DNA of 14,503 bases from Burkholderiales bacterium (GCA_020846575.1 JADLDQ010000105.1:1-14503); one strand, 5' to 3'; shown: positions 1-7,400, numbered from the stretch's first letter. Notes: generated by a model not told the origin, from the sequence alone. Program-made: numbers and translations.

Positions 1-912
1 CTGGCGTGCGCCGATCGCCTGCCCGACCAGCACGCTCGCGGCATTGCCGACCGCGAGCGGCAGCATGTAGAGGATGGCAGCGAAGTTGCCGGCGATCTGA
101 TGCGCGGCCGAGTTCTGCGCGCCCAGCCGCGCGATGAACAGGGCCATGAAGGTGAAGCCGGTGACGTCGACGAAGAAAGTGGCCGCGATCGGCAGCCCGA
201 GCGCCAGCAGGTGCAGGATGCGGCGCGGGTCGGGCGGCGAGAAGCGGCGGAACAGTTCGTAGCGCGCGTACCCGCGGTCGGCGAAGCACCAGATGCCGGC
301 GATTGCCCCGGTCACCCAGGCGATCACCGCGCCGGACACCGCGCAGCCGACGCCGCCGAGTTCCGGCGCGCCCCACAGGCCATACATGAACACCCAGTTG
401 AGCGGGACCTTGAGCGCGAGCCCGGCCAGGTTGAGCACCATGATCGCCCGCGGGCGCGACACCGCGGTGGTGAACCCGTAGAAGGTGCGGAACACGAGCA
501 TCGCCGGAACGCCCCAGGAGATCGCGTCCAGGTAACCGCGCACGCGCTCCTCGACCTCGGGGGCGAGGTGCGTGACCGCGAGGAAGGGATCGGGGTAGCG
601 CAGCGCGACCAGGCACAGCACCGCGAGCACCGCGGCGAGCCACAGGCTCTGGCGCACCTCCTCGCCCACCTCGGCGTGGCGCCCGGCGCCGTGGAGCTGG
701 GAGACGATCGGCGTCAGGGCGAGCAGCACGCCCATCGTCGCCACGAAGACGCTGATGTAGATGCTCGCGCCCACGCCCACCGCCGCGAGATCGACCGTGC
801 TGTAGTGCCCGGCCATCACCGTGTCGATGAAGCCGTTGGCCATCACCGCGATCTGGGCGATGAAAACCGGCCAGCCGAGGCGGAAGATATCTGCGTAGAT
901 GCTCCTGGACAT
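1..912 (-). CDS. MATE family efflux transporter (NorM/MdtK-like), C-terminus off the window
   Basis: Inner-membrane multidrug/sodium antiporter of the MATE family. I translated the minus strand by hand. From the ATG at 912 the frame stays open for 304 codons to base 1, so the protein is cut at its C-terminal side (the family is usually about 450 residues). The start region reads LGWPVFIAQIAVMANGFIDT then VMAGHYS, the hallmark first helix and loop of MATE proteins. Further hydrophobic segments follow, with a conserved HQIAGN block near the window edge. An in-frame ATG at 957 would add 15 residues. I prefer 912 because AGGG precedes it closely. It lies downstream of cysB on the same strand (88 bases after the cysB stop) and could be read through from it. 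The substrate cannot be told from sequence. Confidence 0.9.
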   Translation of the reverse strand, partial: MSRSIYADIFRLGWPVFIAQIAVMANGFIDTVMAGHYSTVDLAAVGVGASIYISVFVATMGVLLALTPIVSQLHGAGRHAEVGEEVRQSLWLAAVLAVLCLVALRYPDPFLAVTHLAPEVEERVRGYLDAISWGVPAMLVFRTFYGFTTAVSRPRAIMVLNLAGLALKVPLNWVFMYGLWGAPELGGVGCAVSGAVIAWVTGAIAGIWCFADRGYARYELFRRFSPPDPRRILHLLALGLPIAATFFVDVTGFTFMALFIARLGAQNSAAHQIAGNFAAILYMLPLAVGNAASVLVGQAIGARQ

Positions 913-1000
913 GCCCTGGGAGTCGCTCGTGCCCGGCGCGGGTTGCGGGCCGCGCATTGTAGCGGCAGCGTGATGCGCTTTCGCGTCCTGCTTCGATCCG

Positions 1001-1942
1001 CTAGAGCTCGTAGCTCTCCCCGGCTCCCGCAACGCTCGCCTCGACCAGCCTGCGGTTGAGGTGCGGCGCGAACAGCTCGATGAAGGCGTAGGTGTAGCCG
1101 CGCAGCAGCGCTCCGCGCCGGATCGCGACGCGGGTGGTGTTGCTGCGGAACAGGTGCCCGGCGTCCAGCGAGCGCAGGCTGGGGTCTCTCCCGGGATCGA
1201 CGGCGGGTGCGGCGACGATCCCCACGCCCAGGCCCAGCTCCACGTAGGTCTTGATCACGTCGGAGTCGATGGCCGCCAGTACCACGTCCGGCTTGAGCCC
1301 GCGGGCCGCGAATGCCTCGTCGATGTGCGAGCGGCCGGCGAATGCCGGGTCGTAGGTCACGATGGGGTACTTGGCGAGGTCTTCCAGCGTCACCGTCTCC
1401 ACGGCCGCAAGCGGGTGGTGCGCCGGCACCAGCACGCAGTGATTCCAGGTATAGCCCGGCATGGCGATCAGTTGCGGGTAGTGGTCCAGGGCCTCGGTCG
1501 CGATGGCGAGATCCGCCTCGCCCGCGATCACCATCTCGGCGATCTGCGTCGGGTTGCCCTGGCGCAGCGCCAGACGCACGCCGGGATAGCGGCGCCTGAA
1601 TGCGGCCACGACCGGCGGCAGCGCGTAGCGCGCCTGGGTGTGGGTGGTAGCGACGGCCAGGGTGCCGGTGTCCCGCTCAGAGAACTCCCGCGCGATCTGC
1701 CGGAGATTCTCGGTTTCCTGGAGGATGCGCTCTGCCGACTCGAGCACGGCCCGACCGGGCTCGGTAAGTCCTACCAGGCGCTTGCCCCGGCGGACGAAGA
1801 TCTGCACCCCGAGTTCTTCTTCCAACTCCTTGATCTGTTTAGATATACCAGGCTGTGAGGTAAACAGCTTCTGGGCTGCCTCGGTGAGGTTCAGCCCCTG
1901 CCGCACGGTCTCCCGGACATAGCGAAGCTGCTGGAAGTTCAT
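1001..1942 (-). CDS. cysB: LysR-type transcriptional regulator CysB
   Basis: Activator of sulfate-assimilation genes; in enterics it responds to N-acetylserine. The 313-residue length is close to the 324 of E. coli CysB. The winged helix-turn-helix lies around residues 19-38 and contains the CysB-like TSQPGISKQ. In the effector domain, TTHTQARYALP (99-109) and QGNPTQIAE (128-136) match the CysB ligand-binding segments, including the Thr residues that contact sulfate or acetylserine. DADVIKTYVRLGLGVG-type sequence is present as DSDVIKTYVELGLGVG. These features separate it from general LysR proteins, though a Cbl/SsuR paralogue would look similar. It is divergent from cysI across a 223-base gap, the usual arrangement for local control and autoregulation. 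The chosen ATG has no Shine-Dalgarno sequence and sits one or two bases from the predicted transcription start. Confidence 0.92.
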   Translation of the reverse strand: MNFQQLRYVRETVRQGLNLTEAAQKLFTSQPGISKQIKELEEELGVQIFVRRGKRLVGLTEPGRAVLESAERILQETENLRQIAREFSERDTGTLAVATTHTQARYALPPVVAAFRRRYPGVRLALRQGNPTQIAEMVIAGEADLAIATEALDHYPQLIAMPGYTWNHCVLVPAHHPLAAVETVTLEDLAKYPIVTYDPAFAGRSHIDEAFAARGLKPDVVLAAIDSDVIKTYVELGLGVGIVAAPAVDPGRDPSLRSLDAGHLFRSNTTRVAIRRGALLRGYTYAFIELFAPHLNRRLVEASVAGAGESYEL

Positions 1943-1949
1943 TTCGCGG

Positions 1950-1978
1950 ATTATAACCAGGAGCTATAAATTTGTGAT
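1950..1978 (-). promoter_or_regulatory. Candidate sigma70 promoter for cysB
   Basis: On the minus strand a perfect TATAAT lies at 1955-1950. It is preceded by a 17-base spacer and ATCACA (1978-1973), which matches TTGACA at four of six positions. The expected transcription start is about base 1943, next to the cysB ATG at 1942, so the transcript would be leaderless or nearly so. The surrounding 1950-2016 stretch is strikingly AT-rich for this genome, as expected for a LysR-regulated divergent promoter. Confidence 0.55.
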
Positions 1979-1988
1979 TCATCAGTCT

Positions 1989-2016
1989 TTGTAGCTATTT
2001 GAAGTCTCCATAGAAT
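1989..2016 (+). promoter_or_regulatory. Candidate promoter for the cysI operon
   Basis: TAGAAT at 2011-2016 matches the -10 consensus at five of six positions. TTGTAG at 1989-1994 is a weak -35 at 16 bases spacing, consistent with a promoter that needs an activator such as CysB. The predicted start is near 2023, giving a leader of about 140 bases that contains the palindrome at 2077-2096. I could not define a CysB operator with confidence. Confidence 0.4.
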
Positions 2017-2076
2017 GCGTTCACCGACGGGTTTGGAACACGGGAGAAGCCGCGGTTGCTGCGGCGCGGGACGGCG

Positions 2077-2096
2077 CCTTCGGTGCGCACCGAAGG
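2077..2096. repeat. Perfect 20-base palindrome in the cysI leader
   Basis: Bases 2077-2096 are a perfect inverted repeat (CCTTCGGTGC followed by its reverse complement). Two or three further pairs are possible on each side, and GGTGCGC is repeated directly at 2082-2088 and 2095-2101. In RNA it would form a very stable hairpin about 70 bases ahead of the cysI start. It has no T-run, so it is not a standard terminator. It resembles GC-rich repetitive extragenic palindromes; an mRNA-stability or attenuation role is possible. Confidence 0.6.
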
Positions 2097-2165
2097 TGCG
2101 CCACCCCGATGGCTCCCCCGGGCTGGATCCACCCCGGTGCCGAACCGTAAGGAGCAGGGCGATTC

Positions 2166-3905
2166 ATGTACCGCTACGACGAAATCGACCAGCGCGTCGT
2201 CGATCAGAGGGTCGAGCAGTTCCGCGACCAGACCCGGCGCTTCCTCGCCGGGAAGCTCTCGGAGGACGAGTTCAGGCACCTGCGGCTGCGCAACGGCCTG
2301 TACATCCAGCGCCACGCGCCGATGCTGCGCATCGCCATTCCCTACGGCCTGCTGTCCTCGCGGCAGTTGCGCAAGCTCGCCGGCGTCGCGCGCCGCTACG
2401 ACCGCGGCTACGGTCACTTCAGCACCCGCCAGAACATGCAGCTCAACTGGCCGAAGCTCGAAGAGGTGCCGGAAATCCTCGCCGAACTCGCGACCGTGCA
2501 GATGCACTCCATCCAGACCTCCGGCAACTGCGTGCGCAACATCACCACCGACCACTTCGCCGGCATCGCACCCGACGAGATCGTGGATTCGTTCGTATGG
2601 TGCGAGATCATCCGCCAGTGGTCCACCTTCCACCCCGAGTTCAACTGGCTGCCGCGGAAATTCAAGATCGCGGTGAACGGCGCCGCGAACGATCGCGCCG
2701 CCACCGAGGTGCACGACATCGGTCTGCACGCCGTGCGCGCGGCGGGAACCGAGGGCGAGGGGGTGGAGAAAGGCGAGGTGGGTTTTCGCGTCGTGGTGGG
2801 CGGCGGGCTCGGCCGCACGCCCATGGTGGGGCAGGTCATCCGAGAGTTCCTGCCCTGGCGGCACCTGCTGACCTACCTCGAATCGATCCTGCGCGTGTAC
2901 AACCGCTTCGGCCGGCGCGACAACATCCACAAGGCGCGCATCAAGTTCGTGGTGAAGGAATTCGGCGTCGAGCGCTTCCGCAGCGAAGTCGAGGCCGGGT
3001 GGGCGCAGTCGAAGGACGGTCCGAACACCCTGGTGAAGGAGGAGGTCGCACGCATCGAAGGACGCTTCAGCCGGCCCGCCTACCAGGCGCTGCCTCGAGA
3101 GGACGCGCGCCTTGCGCGGCTGCTCGCGCTCGACGCGGGTTTCCGGAACTGGCACCGGCGCAACGTCCACCCGCACAAGGTGCCCGGCTACGCCGCGGTG
3201 ACCTTGTCGCTCAAGAGGACCGGCGTGCCGCCGGGGGACGCCACCTCGGAGCAGATGGAAGCGGTGGCCGAACTCGCCGAGCGCTTCTCCTTCGGCGAGC
3301 TGCGCGTGTCGCACGAGCAGAACCTCGTCCTGCCCGACGTGCCGCAGGCGCGCCTGCACCAGGTATGGCTGGAGGCGCGGGTGCTGGGGATGGCCACGCC
3401 CAACATCGGTCTTCTCACCAACATCGTGTGCTGCCCGGGCGGGGACTTCTGCGGCCTGGCGAACGCCAAGTCGATCCCGGTGGCGCAGGCGATCCAGGAG
3501 CGCTTCGACGACCTCGACTACCTGCACGACATCGGCGAGATCGACCTCAACATCTCCGGCTGCATGAACGCCTGCGGCCACCACCACGTGGGCCACATCG
3601 GCATCCTCGGCGTCGACAAGGGCGGCGAGGAGTGGTACCAGATCGAGATCGGCGGCAACCAGGGCGCGGTGCGTCCCGGCGTGCGCGCGGCGCTCGGCAA
3701 GGTGATCGGCCACTCGTTCGCCCGTTCGCAGGTTCCGGCGGTGATCGAGCAGCTCGTGCAGTGCTACCTCGCCGAGCGCGACAGCGAACACGAGCGCTTC
3801 ATCGACGTGGTGCAGCGCATCGGCGTGGAACCCTTCAAGGATTACGTGTATGGGAAAGCTGATCCGCAAGCGCCGCATCGCCGGCGACAGCTGGCGGCTG
3901 CTTGA
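2166..3905 (+). CDS. cysI: Sulfite reductase hemoprotein (nitrite/sulfite reductase family)
   Basis: Cytoplasmic siroheme and 4Fe-4S enzyme that reduces sulfite to sulfide with six electrons. The 579 residues contain the two ferredoxin-like half domains and the siroheme-binding basic segments (STRQNMQLNW at 86-95, SGNCVRNITTDHFAG at 119-133). The four cluster/siroheme cysteines are in the expected C-x5-C and C-x3-C pattern: C423 and C429 in CCPGGDFC, C466 and C470 in SGCMNACGHHH. The start has an AAGGAG 11 bases upstream. It is the first gene of the operon with DUF934, cysH and the siroheme methyltransferase, which argues for sulfite rather than nitrite as substrate. The C-terminus (after VEPFKDYVYG) runs about 16 extra residues into the next gene, a 56-base overlap, as if an earlier stop had been lost. 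A CysJ flavoprotein partner is absent here. Confidence 0.95.
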   Translation: MYRYDEIDQRVVDQRVEQFRDQTRRFLAGKLSEDEFRHLRLRNGLYIQRHAPMLRIAIPYGLLSSRQLRKLAGVARRYDRGYGHFSTRQNMQLNWPKLEEVPEILAELATVQMHSIQTSGNCVRNITTDHFAGIAPDEIVDSFVWCEIIRQWSTFHPEFNWLPRKFKIAVNGAANDRAATEVHDIGLHAVRAAGTEGEGVEKGEVGFRVVVGGGLGRTPMVGQVIREFLPWRHLLTYLESILRVYNRFGRRDNIHKARIKFVVKEFGVERFRSEVEAGWAQSKDGPNTLVKEEVARIEGRFSRPAYQALPREDARLARLLALDAGFRNWHRRNVHPHKVPGYAAVTLSLKRTGVPPGDATSEQMEAVAELAERFSFGELRVSHEQNLVLPDVPQARLHQVWLEARVLGMATPNIGLLTNIVCCPGGDFCGLANAKSIPVAQAIQERFDDLDYLHDIGEIDLNISGCMNACGHHHVGHIGILGVDKGGEEWYQIEIGGNQGAVRPGVRAALGKVIGHSFARSQVPAVIEQLVQCYLAERDSEHERFIDVVQRIGVEPFKDYVYGKADPQAPHRRRQLAAA

Positions 3906-4389
3906 GCCGCTTCGAGACGGCGCGCCCGCACAGCCGGCTGCGCCCGGCGAGCCCGCCGCGCTGCCCACCGAGGGCGACCTGATCGTGCCGCTGGCCGTGT
4001 GGCGCGAGCAGCGCGCGGCGATCGCCACGCGGGCCGGACGCACCGGCGTGCTGCTGGAGGCGGCCGACGACCCGGCGGCGATCGCCGGCGACCTCGCCGC
4101 CCTGGCGCTCGTGGCCATCCGTTTCCCGGCCTTCGCCGACGGGCGCGGCCTGTCGAACGCGCGGCTGCTGCGCGAGCGCTACGGCTACGGGGGTGAGCTG
4201 CGCGCGGTGGGCGAAGTGCTGCGCGACAGTCTGCTCGGCATGGAGCGCTGCGGCTTCGATGCCTTCGCCCTGCGCGCCGATCAGGACGCCGAGGACGCGC
4301 TGCGGGCGTTCGATGAACTGACCGAGACCTACCAGGCCTCGGTGACCCAGCCTCAGCCGCTGTTCCGCCGGCGCCTCGCAGCGGCGTGA
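3850..4389 (+). CDS. DUF934 family protein, putative sulfite-reductase partner
   Basis: A 179-residue soluble protein of the DUF934/COG3749 family. Its signature is here as DGRGLSNARLLRERYGYGG (97-115) followed by ELRAVGEVLRDSLLGMERCG (116-135) and FDAFALR. The family is nearly always encoded directly after this type of cysI and before cysH in beta- and gammaproteobacteria that lack CysJ. It is annotated as probably involved in sulfite reduction, but no biochemical role is established. I see no cofactor motif, only one conserved Cys (134). Residues 20-40 are a Pro/Ala-rich stretch. The ATG lies inside the cysI 3' end, suggesting translational coupling. Confidence 0.9.
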   Translation: MGKLIRKRRIAGDSWRLLEPLRDGAPAQPAAPGEPAALPTEGDLIVPLAVWREQRAAIATRAGRTGVLLEAADDPAAIAGDLAALALVAIRFPAFADGRGLSNARLLRERYGYGGELRAVGEVLRDSLLGMERCGFDAFALRADQDAEDALRAFDELTETYQASVTQPQPLFRRRLAAA

Positions 4390-4420
4390 GCGGCGCGCGG
4401 CGCACCGGAACCTGGAGATC

Positions 4421-5191
4421 ATGGAAACCGCCGACTTCATCGACGCTTCGCTGGATGGACGGATGCGCGCGCTCGAAGCGCTGCTCGGGCGCATCGCCGC
4501 CGAGCATGGACCTTCGGCGCTGGCGTCGAGCCTGTCGATCGAGGACATGGTGCTCACCGACGCCATCCTGCGGCGGCGCGAGCGCGGTCTGGGGAAGGAA
4601 GGGAACATCGAGATCTTCACGCTCGACACCGGGCGGCTGCACGGCGACACCCTGGCGGTGATCGAGGCGGTACGCCGCCACTATGGCGAGCGCCACGGCG
4701 AGCCGATCGTGGTCTACAAGCCGCAGCCACAGGCGGTGGCGCAGTACGTGAGCTTTCACGGACGCGACGGCTTCTTCGAGAGCGTCGAGCTGCGCAGGCG
4801 CTGCTGCGATATCCGCAAGGTCGAACCGCTGCGCCGGGCGCTCGCCGGCAAGGGCTCCTGGATCACCGGCCTGCGCCGCGAGCAATCGGTGACGCGCACC
4901 GAACTGGGAATCGAGGGCTTCGACGCGCAGCACGGTATCCCGAAATTCAATCCCCTGGCCGATTGGAGCGAGAACGAGGTGTGGGCCTACGTGCGCGCCT
5001 GGCGCGTGCCCTACAACGCGCTCTACGAGCAGGGCTACCGCTCCATCGGCTGCGCGCCCTGCACGCTGCCGGTGGTCGCCGGCGAGGACCTGCGCGCCGG
5101 GCGCTGGTGGTGGGAGCAGGCCGAGTCCAGGGAATGCGGGTTGCACCTCGCGCCCGACGGCAGCCTTCGAAGGACGAAAGCAGCGGCCTGA
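4421..5191 (+). CDS. cysH: Adenylyl-sulfate (APS) reductase, CysH family
   Basis: Reduces activated sulfate to sulfite with thioredoxin or glutathione as donor. The PP-loop nucleotide-binding region is SSLSIEDMVLTD (36-47), followed by TLDTGRLH (68-75). C128-C129 and C211-C214 (CCDIRK and CAPC) form the 4Fe-4S site that marks enzymes using APS; enzymes restricted to PAPS lack them. The catalytic cysteine is C239 in the C-terminal ECGLH motif. The length of 256 residues is normal. The start at 4421 has GGAG just upstream, 31 bases after the DUF934 stop. An APS reductase makes CysC (APS kinase) unnecessary. The ATP sulfurylase that feeds it is not in the window. Confidence 0.95.
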   Translation: METADFIDASLDGRMRALEALLGRIAAEHGPSALASSLSIEDMVLTDAILRRRERGLGKEGNIEIFTLDTGRLHGDTLAVIEAVRRHYGERHGEPIVVYKPQPQAVAQYVSFHGRDGFFESVELRRRCCDIRKVEPLRRALAGKGSWITGLRREQSVTRTELGIEGFDAQHGIPKFNPLADWSENEVWAYVRAWRVPYNALYEQGYRSIGCAPCTLPVVAGEDLRAGRWWWEQAESRECGLHLAPDGSLRRTKAAA

Positions 5192-5240
5192 GATCGGCGC
5201 GCTCGTGCGCCGCCGCTCGGTCAACCGTTTTCGCGTGCTC

Positions 5241-6023
5241 ATGGACAGTGAAACCCGCACCCTGGGCAGGGTGTACCTGGTCGGCGCCGGTCCGGGGGCA
5301 GCGGACCTGTTGACCGTGCGCGCGGTCCGTATCATCGAATCGGCGCAGATCCTCTTCTACGACGCCCTGGTCGGAACCGAGATCGTCGCGCTCGCGGCGA
5401 GGGCCGAGAAAGTCGCGGTCGGCAAGCGCTGCGGCAGGCATGGCACCGCGCAGAACTTCATCAACAAGCGCCTGGCGCACGCCGCACGCAGGCACGCGCG
5501 CGTGGTGCGGCTGAAGGGCGGTGACGCGATGCTCTTCGCCCGCGCCCAGGAGGAAATCGACTACCTGCGCGAAGCCGGTGTCGAGGTGGAAGTTGTCCCG
5601 GGCGTCACCGCCGCGCTCGCCGCCGCCGCTTCCCTCCAGGTGTCCCTCACCCGCAGAGGCATCGGCCGCAGCGTGGCGCTCGCCACCCCGCGCGCGGGTC
5701 CGGGCGAGCGCAGCAGCGACTGGATCCGGCCGGTGCTCGCCGCCGACACCGCCGTCATCTACATGGGCGCGGGCGAGGCGCACGCCATCGCCCGCTCCCT
5801 GGTCGATGCGGGCCTCGATCCGCAAACCCCGGCGGCGGTGGTCCAGAGCGCATCCCTGCCCGAGGAGACCTGGCGCCTGGGTACCCTCGCGCAACTGGGA
5901 GCGCTCGCCGGCGAGGTCGGTTCCGGCCCCGCGACCATCGTGATCGGCGCAGTGCTGCGCGAACGGCTCGCCGCCGCGCGCAGCGCTCGGCGCTTCGAAA
6001 CCGCCCGGCGCGCGTTGCCCTGA
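5241..6023 (+). CDS. cobA: Uroporphyrinogen-III C-methyltransferase (SUMT)
   Basis: Adds two methyl groups from SAM to uroporphyrinogen III to give precorrin-2, the precursor of the siroheme needed by CysI. It is a single tetrapyrrole-methylase domain with no CysG-type N-terminal dehydrogenase/ferrochelatase. Motifs are GRVYLVGAGPGAADLLT at the start, YDALV, VGKRCGRHGTAQNFIN, RLKGGDAMLFARAQEE and EVVPGVTAALAAAA. The usual GGDP-xxFGRG loop is changed to GGDA-MLFARA, and the Pro loss is unusual. I chose ATG 5241 (260 residues) because the domain begins six residues later; an in-frame GTG at 5205 would shorten the gap to cysH to 13 bases. The precorrin-2 dehydrogenase/ferrochelatase step must be encoded elsewhere. 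Confidence 0.9.
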   Translation: MDSETRTLGRVYLVGAGPGAADLLTVRAVRIIESAQILFYDALVGTEIVALAARAEKVAVGKRCGRHGTAQNFINKRLAHAARRHARVVRLKGGDAMLFARAQEEIDYLREAGVEVEVVPGVTAALAAAASLQVSLTRRGIGRSVALATPRAGPGERSSDWIRPVLAADTAVIYMGAGEAHAIARSLVDAGLDPQTPAAVVQSASLPEETWRLGTLAQLGALAGEVGSGPATIVIGAVLRERLAAARSARRFETARRALP

Positions 6024-6027
6024 TCCC

Positions 6028-7005
6028 ATGGGCGGGCGCGAACCGACGGGGCGCGGCGGCCCAAGCGGGTCGGGCGGCGAGTTGCTCGCGGCCTGGCGCG
6101 AACTTTCCGCCCAGGGTATCAACAACCGCGCCGCCGCCGCGCGCCTCGGCGTGAGCGAAGCCGACCTCGTCCATTGCGCCTGCGGCGAATTCGCGCTGCA
6201 CCTCAGACCCGAACCCCTCGCGCTGCTCCAAGCCGCCCGCGCCCTCGGACCCGTCAAGGCGGTCGCACGCAACGACCACGCCGTGCTGGAGCGGACCGGG
6301 GCAATCCGCGAACTGGGCGAGGAACAGGACGGTTCGATCGTCGCCGCCTGCGAGGCCTTCCGGCTGCGCATCGAGCCCGGGCGCGTCGCACGCGCATTCG
6401 CCCTTACGGAAGCGGGCCGCGGCGGACCGAAACGATCCATCCAGCTCTTCGGCCTCGATGGCATCTCGGTGGCCAAGCTCGTCCTGCGCCCGGATACCGA
6501 GCCGGACACCGCCGCTTTCGCAGAGCAGATGCAACGCCTGCGCCACCCCGATCAGGGGCCGCTGCATCACCCGGCCGCCGTGGCGGTACGCGCACCCGTT
6601 GCCGCAACCGCCCGGCAGCGCGCGAGCGCGGTTCCTGGCGATGAACCTCCCGCGCACGCGACCAACCCGAGCCTCGCCGCCTTCCTCCAGCACGCCGCCG
6701 CCATCGCCGTGCCGCTGGGCCTCGCCGTGCGCAATCGCGGCGCCTGCCTCGAAGCCGTCTCCCCGCTGCGACGCGTGAAGCGTTCCGAGCGCGCACCCTG
6801 GATCAACGTCCTCGACGCTGATCTCGATGTGCACCTCCTCGAAACCGAGATCACGCGGCTGGAAATGCAGATCGGCCTCGGCGACGCCGGCCGCTTCCTG
6901 TGGCGCAGCCGCGACGGCAGCGAGGCCTTTGCCGCCGGCGCCGCATGCGCGTTTCACGAGCTGATGGCCGCGGCGTACTCCGAGCGGACCGCGGTTCGGC
7001 TGTAG
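6028..7005 (+). CDS. HmuS/HemS-like heme-utilisation family protein, divergent
   Basis: 325 residues, starting four bases after the methyltransferase stop, so in the same operon. The N-terminal half follows the HmuS/HemS/ChuS pattern: a helical start (LLAAWRELSAQGINNRAAAA, 19-38), RLGVSEADLV (39-48), the family-typical RNDHAVLERTG (81-91), FRLRIEP (111-117) and KRSIQLFGLDG (135-145). The C-terminal half matches the second repeat: VPLGLAVRNRGACLEAVSPL (228-247) and APWINVLDADLDVHL (256-270). Between them (about 172-220) the usual aromatic helix (W..L.D.H.FF-like), which I recall as bearing the proximal heme His, is replaced by an Ala/Pro/Arg-rich linker. The fold is likely kept but canonical heme binding or degradation is doubtful. 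Its position in a siroheme/sulfite reductase operon suggests a tetrapyrrole-related role; this is inference. Confidence 0.7.
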   Translation: MGGREPTGRGGPSGSGGELLAAWRELSAQGINNRAAAARLGVSEADLVHCACGEFALHLRPEPLALLQAARALGPVKAVARNDHAVLERTGAIRELGEEQDGSIVAACEAFRLRIEPGRVARAFALTEAGRGGPKRSIQLFGLDGISVAKLVLRPDTEPDTAAFAEQMQRLRHPDQGPLHHPAAVAVRAPVAATARQRASAVPGDEPPAHATNPSLAAFLQHAAAIAVPLGLAVRNRGACLEAVSPLRRVKRSERAPWINVLDADLDVHLLETEITRLEMQIGLGDAGRFLWRSRDGSEAFAAGAACAFHELMAAAYSERTAVRL

Positions 7006-7344
7006 CACCGAGCGCGGGTGCCGCACGTCTCTGGCGCGCCGCGGCGCCCTGGCGTGTGCGGTTCGGTGATCGAGCGCGATCCGCGGTCCGAATGCATCTC
7101 GCTGCGCTTGCGGAAGTGTCCAGACAAGATCCGGCGCTGCCCCGGCAGCGCGGCCCGGCGGGCGATGGGAGACAGGCGTCTCGACCAGGGCCGGCAGCCG
7201 GATCCGCCCTTGCCGTCGGCTGGTGGTTGTCTTGCTTCCATGTCGTCCCACAGGGGACTCTCACCCCACCCGCTCATGCCCATGTCGGGCGCACACGACC
7301 CATTGCAGCGGATGCGCCGCAAGCGTCGCGCCGCTGAACGGAAC
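7006..7344. other. Non-coding stretch after the cys operon
   Basis: No ORF here has a family-like translation. It contains a GC-rich inverted repeat at 7134-7151 (GCGCTGCC/GGCAGCGC) about 130 bases past the operon end. That repeat could stop or stabilise the operon transcript but lacks a T-run. A GCCC/GGGC mini-hairpin lies at 7278-7290. The right end (7300-7351) is the attC-like palindrome listed separately. The stretch looks like eroded accessory DNA. Confidence 0.5.
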
Positions 7345-7351
7345 GCTGGGC
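7300..7351 (+). other. attC-like recombination site, upstream copy (degenerate)
   Basis: Left arm TTGCAGCGG (7303-7311) pairs with CCGCTGAA (7331-7338) except for one extra G at 7305, the extrahelical-base asymmetry typical of integron attC sites. Two more C-G pairs lie outside (7300/7341, 7301/7340). The right end reads CGGAACG and then GCTGGGC (7345-7351), one mismatch from the GTTRRRY R' box. A matching R'' box on the left is not recognisable, so the site is degenerate or only attC-like. It ends 49 bases before the toxin start codon. Confidence 0.45.
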
Positions 7352-7400
7352 GTCTTGGTTCGGTGGTGACAAAAGGCACACGGCGGCGTAGCCTCCCGCC

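Noticed and set aside
100..1059. Plus-strand ORF over the MATE gene
   Set aside because: The opposite frame gives a clean MATE membrane protein; this one is a charged low-complexity shadow.
1995..4118. Long minus-strand ORF of about 700 residues over cysI
   Set aside because: It is antisense to a certain cysI and rich in Arg/His/Ala as expected of a GC-rich shadow frame; no family resemblance.
7134..7151. Intrinsic terminator for the cys operon
   Set aside because: The inverted repeat is strong but has no T-run and lies about 130 bases past the last stop, so it is mentioned only as a structure in the gap.
4947..7251. Two long minus-strand ORFs over cobA and the HmuS-like gene
   Set aside because: They lie antisense to recognisable genes and show no domain-like segments.
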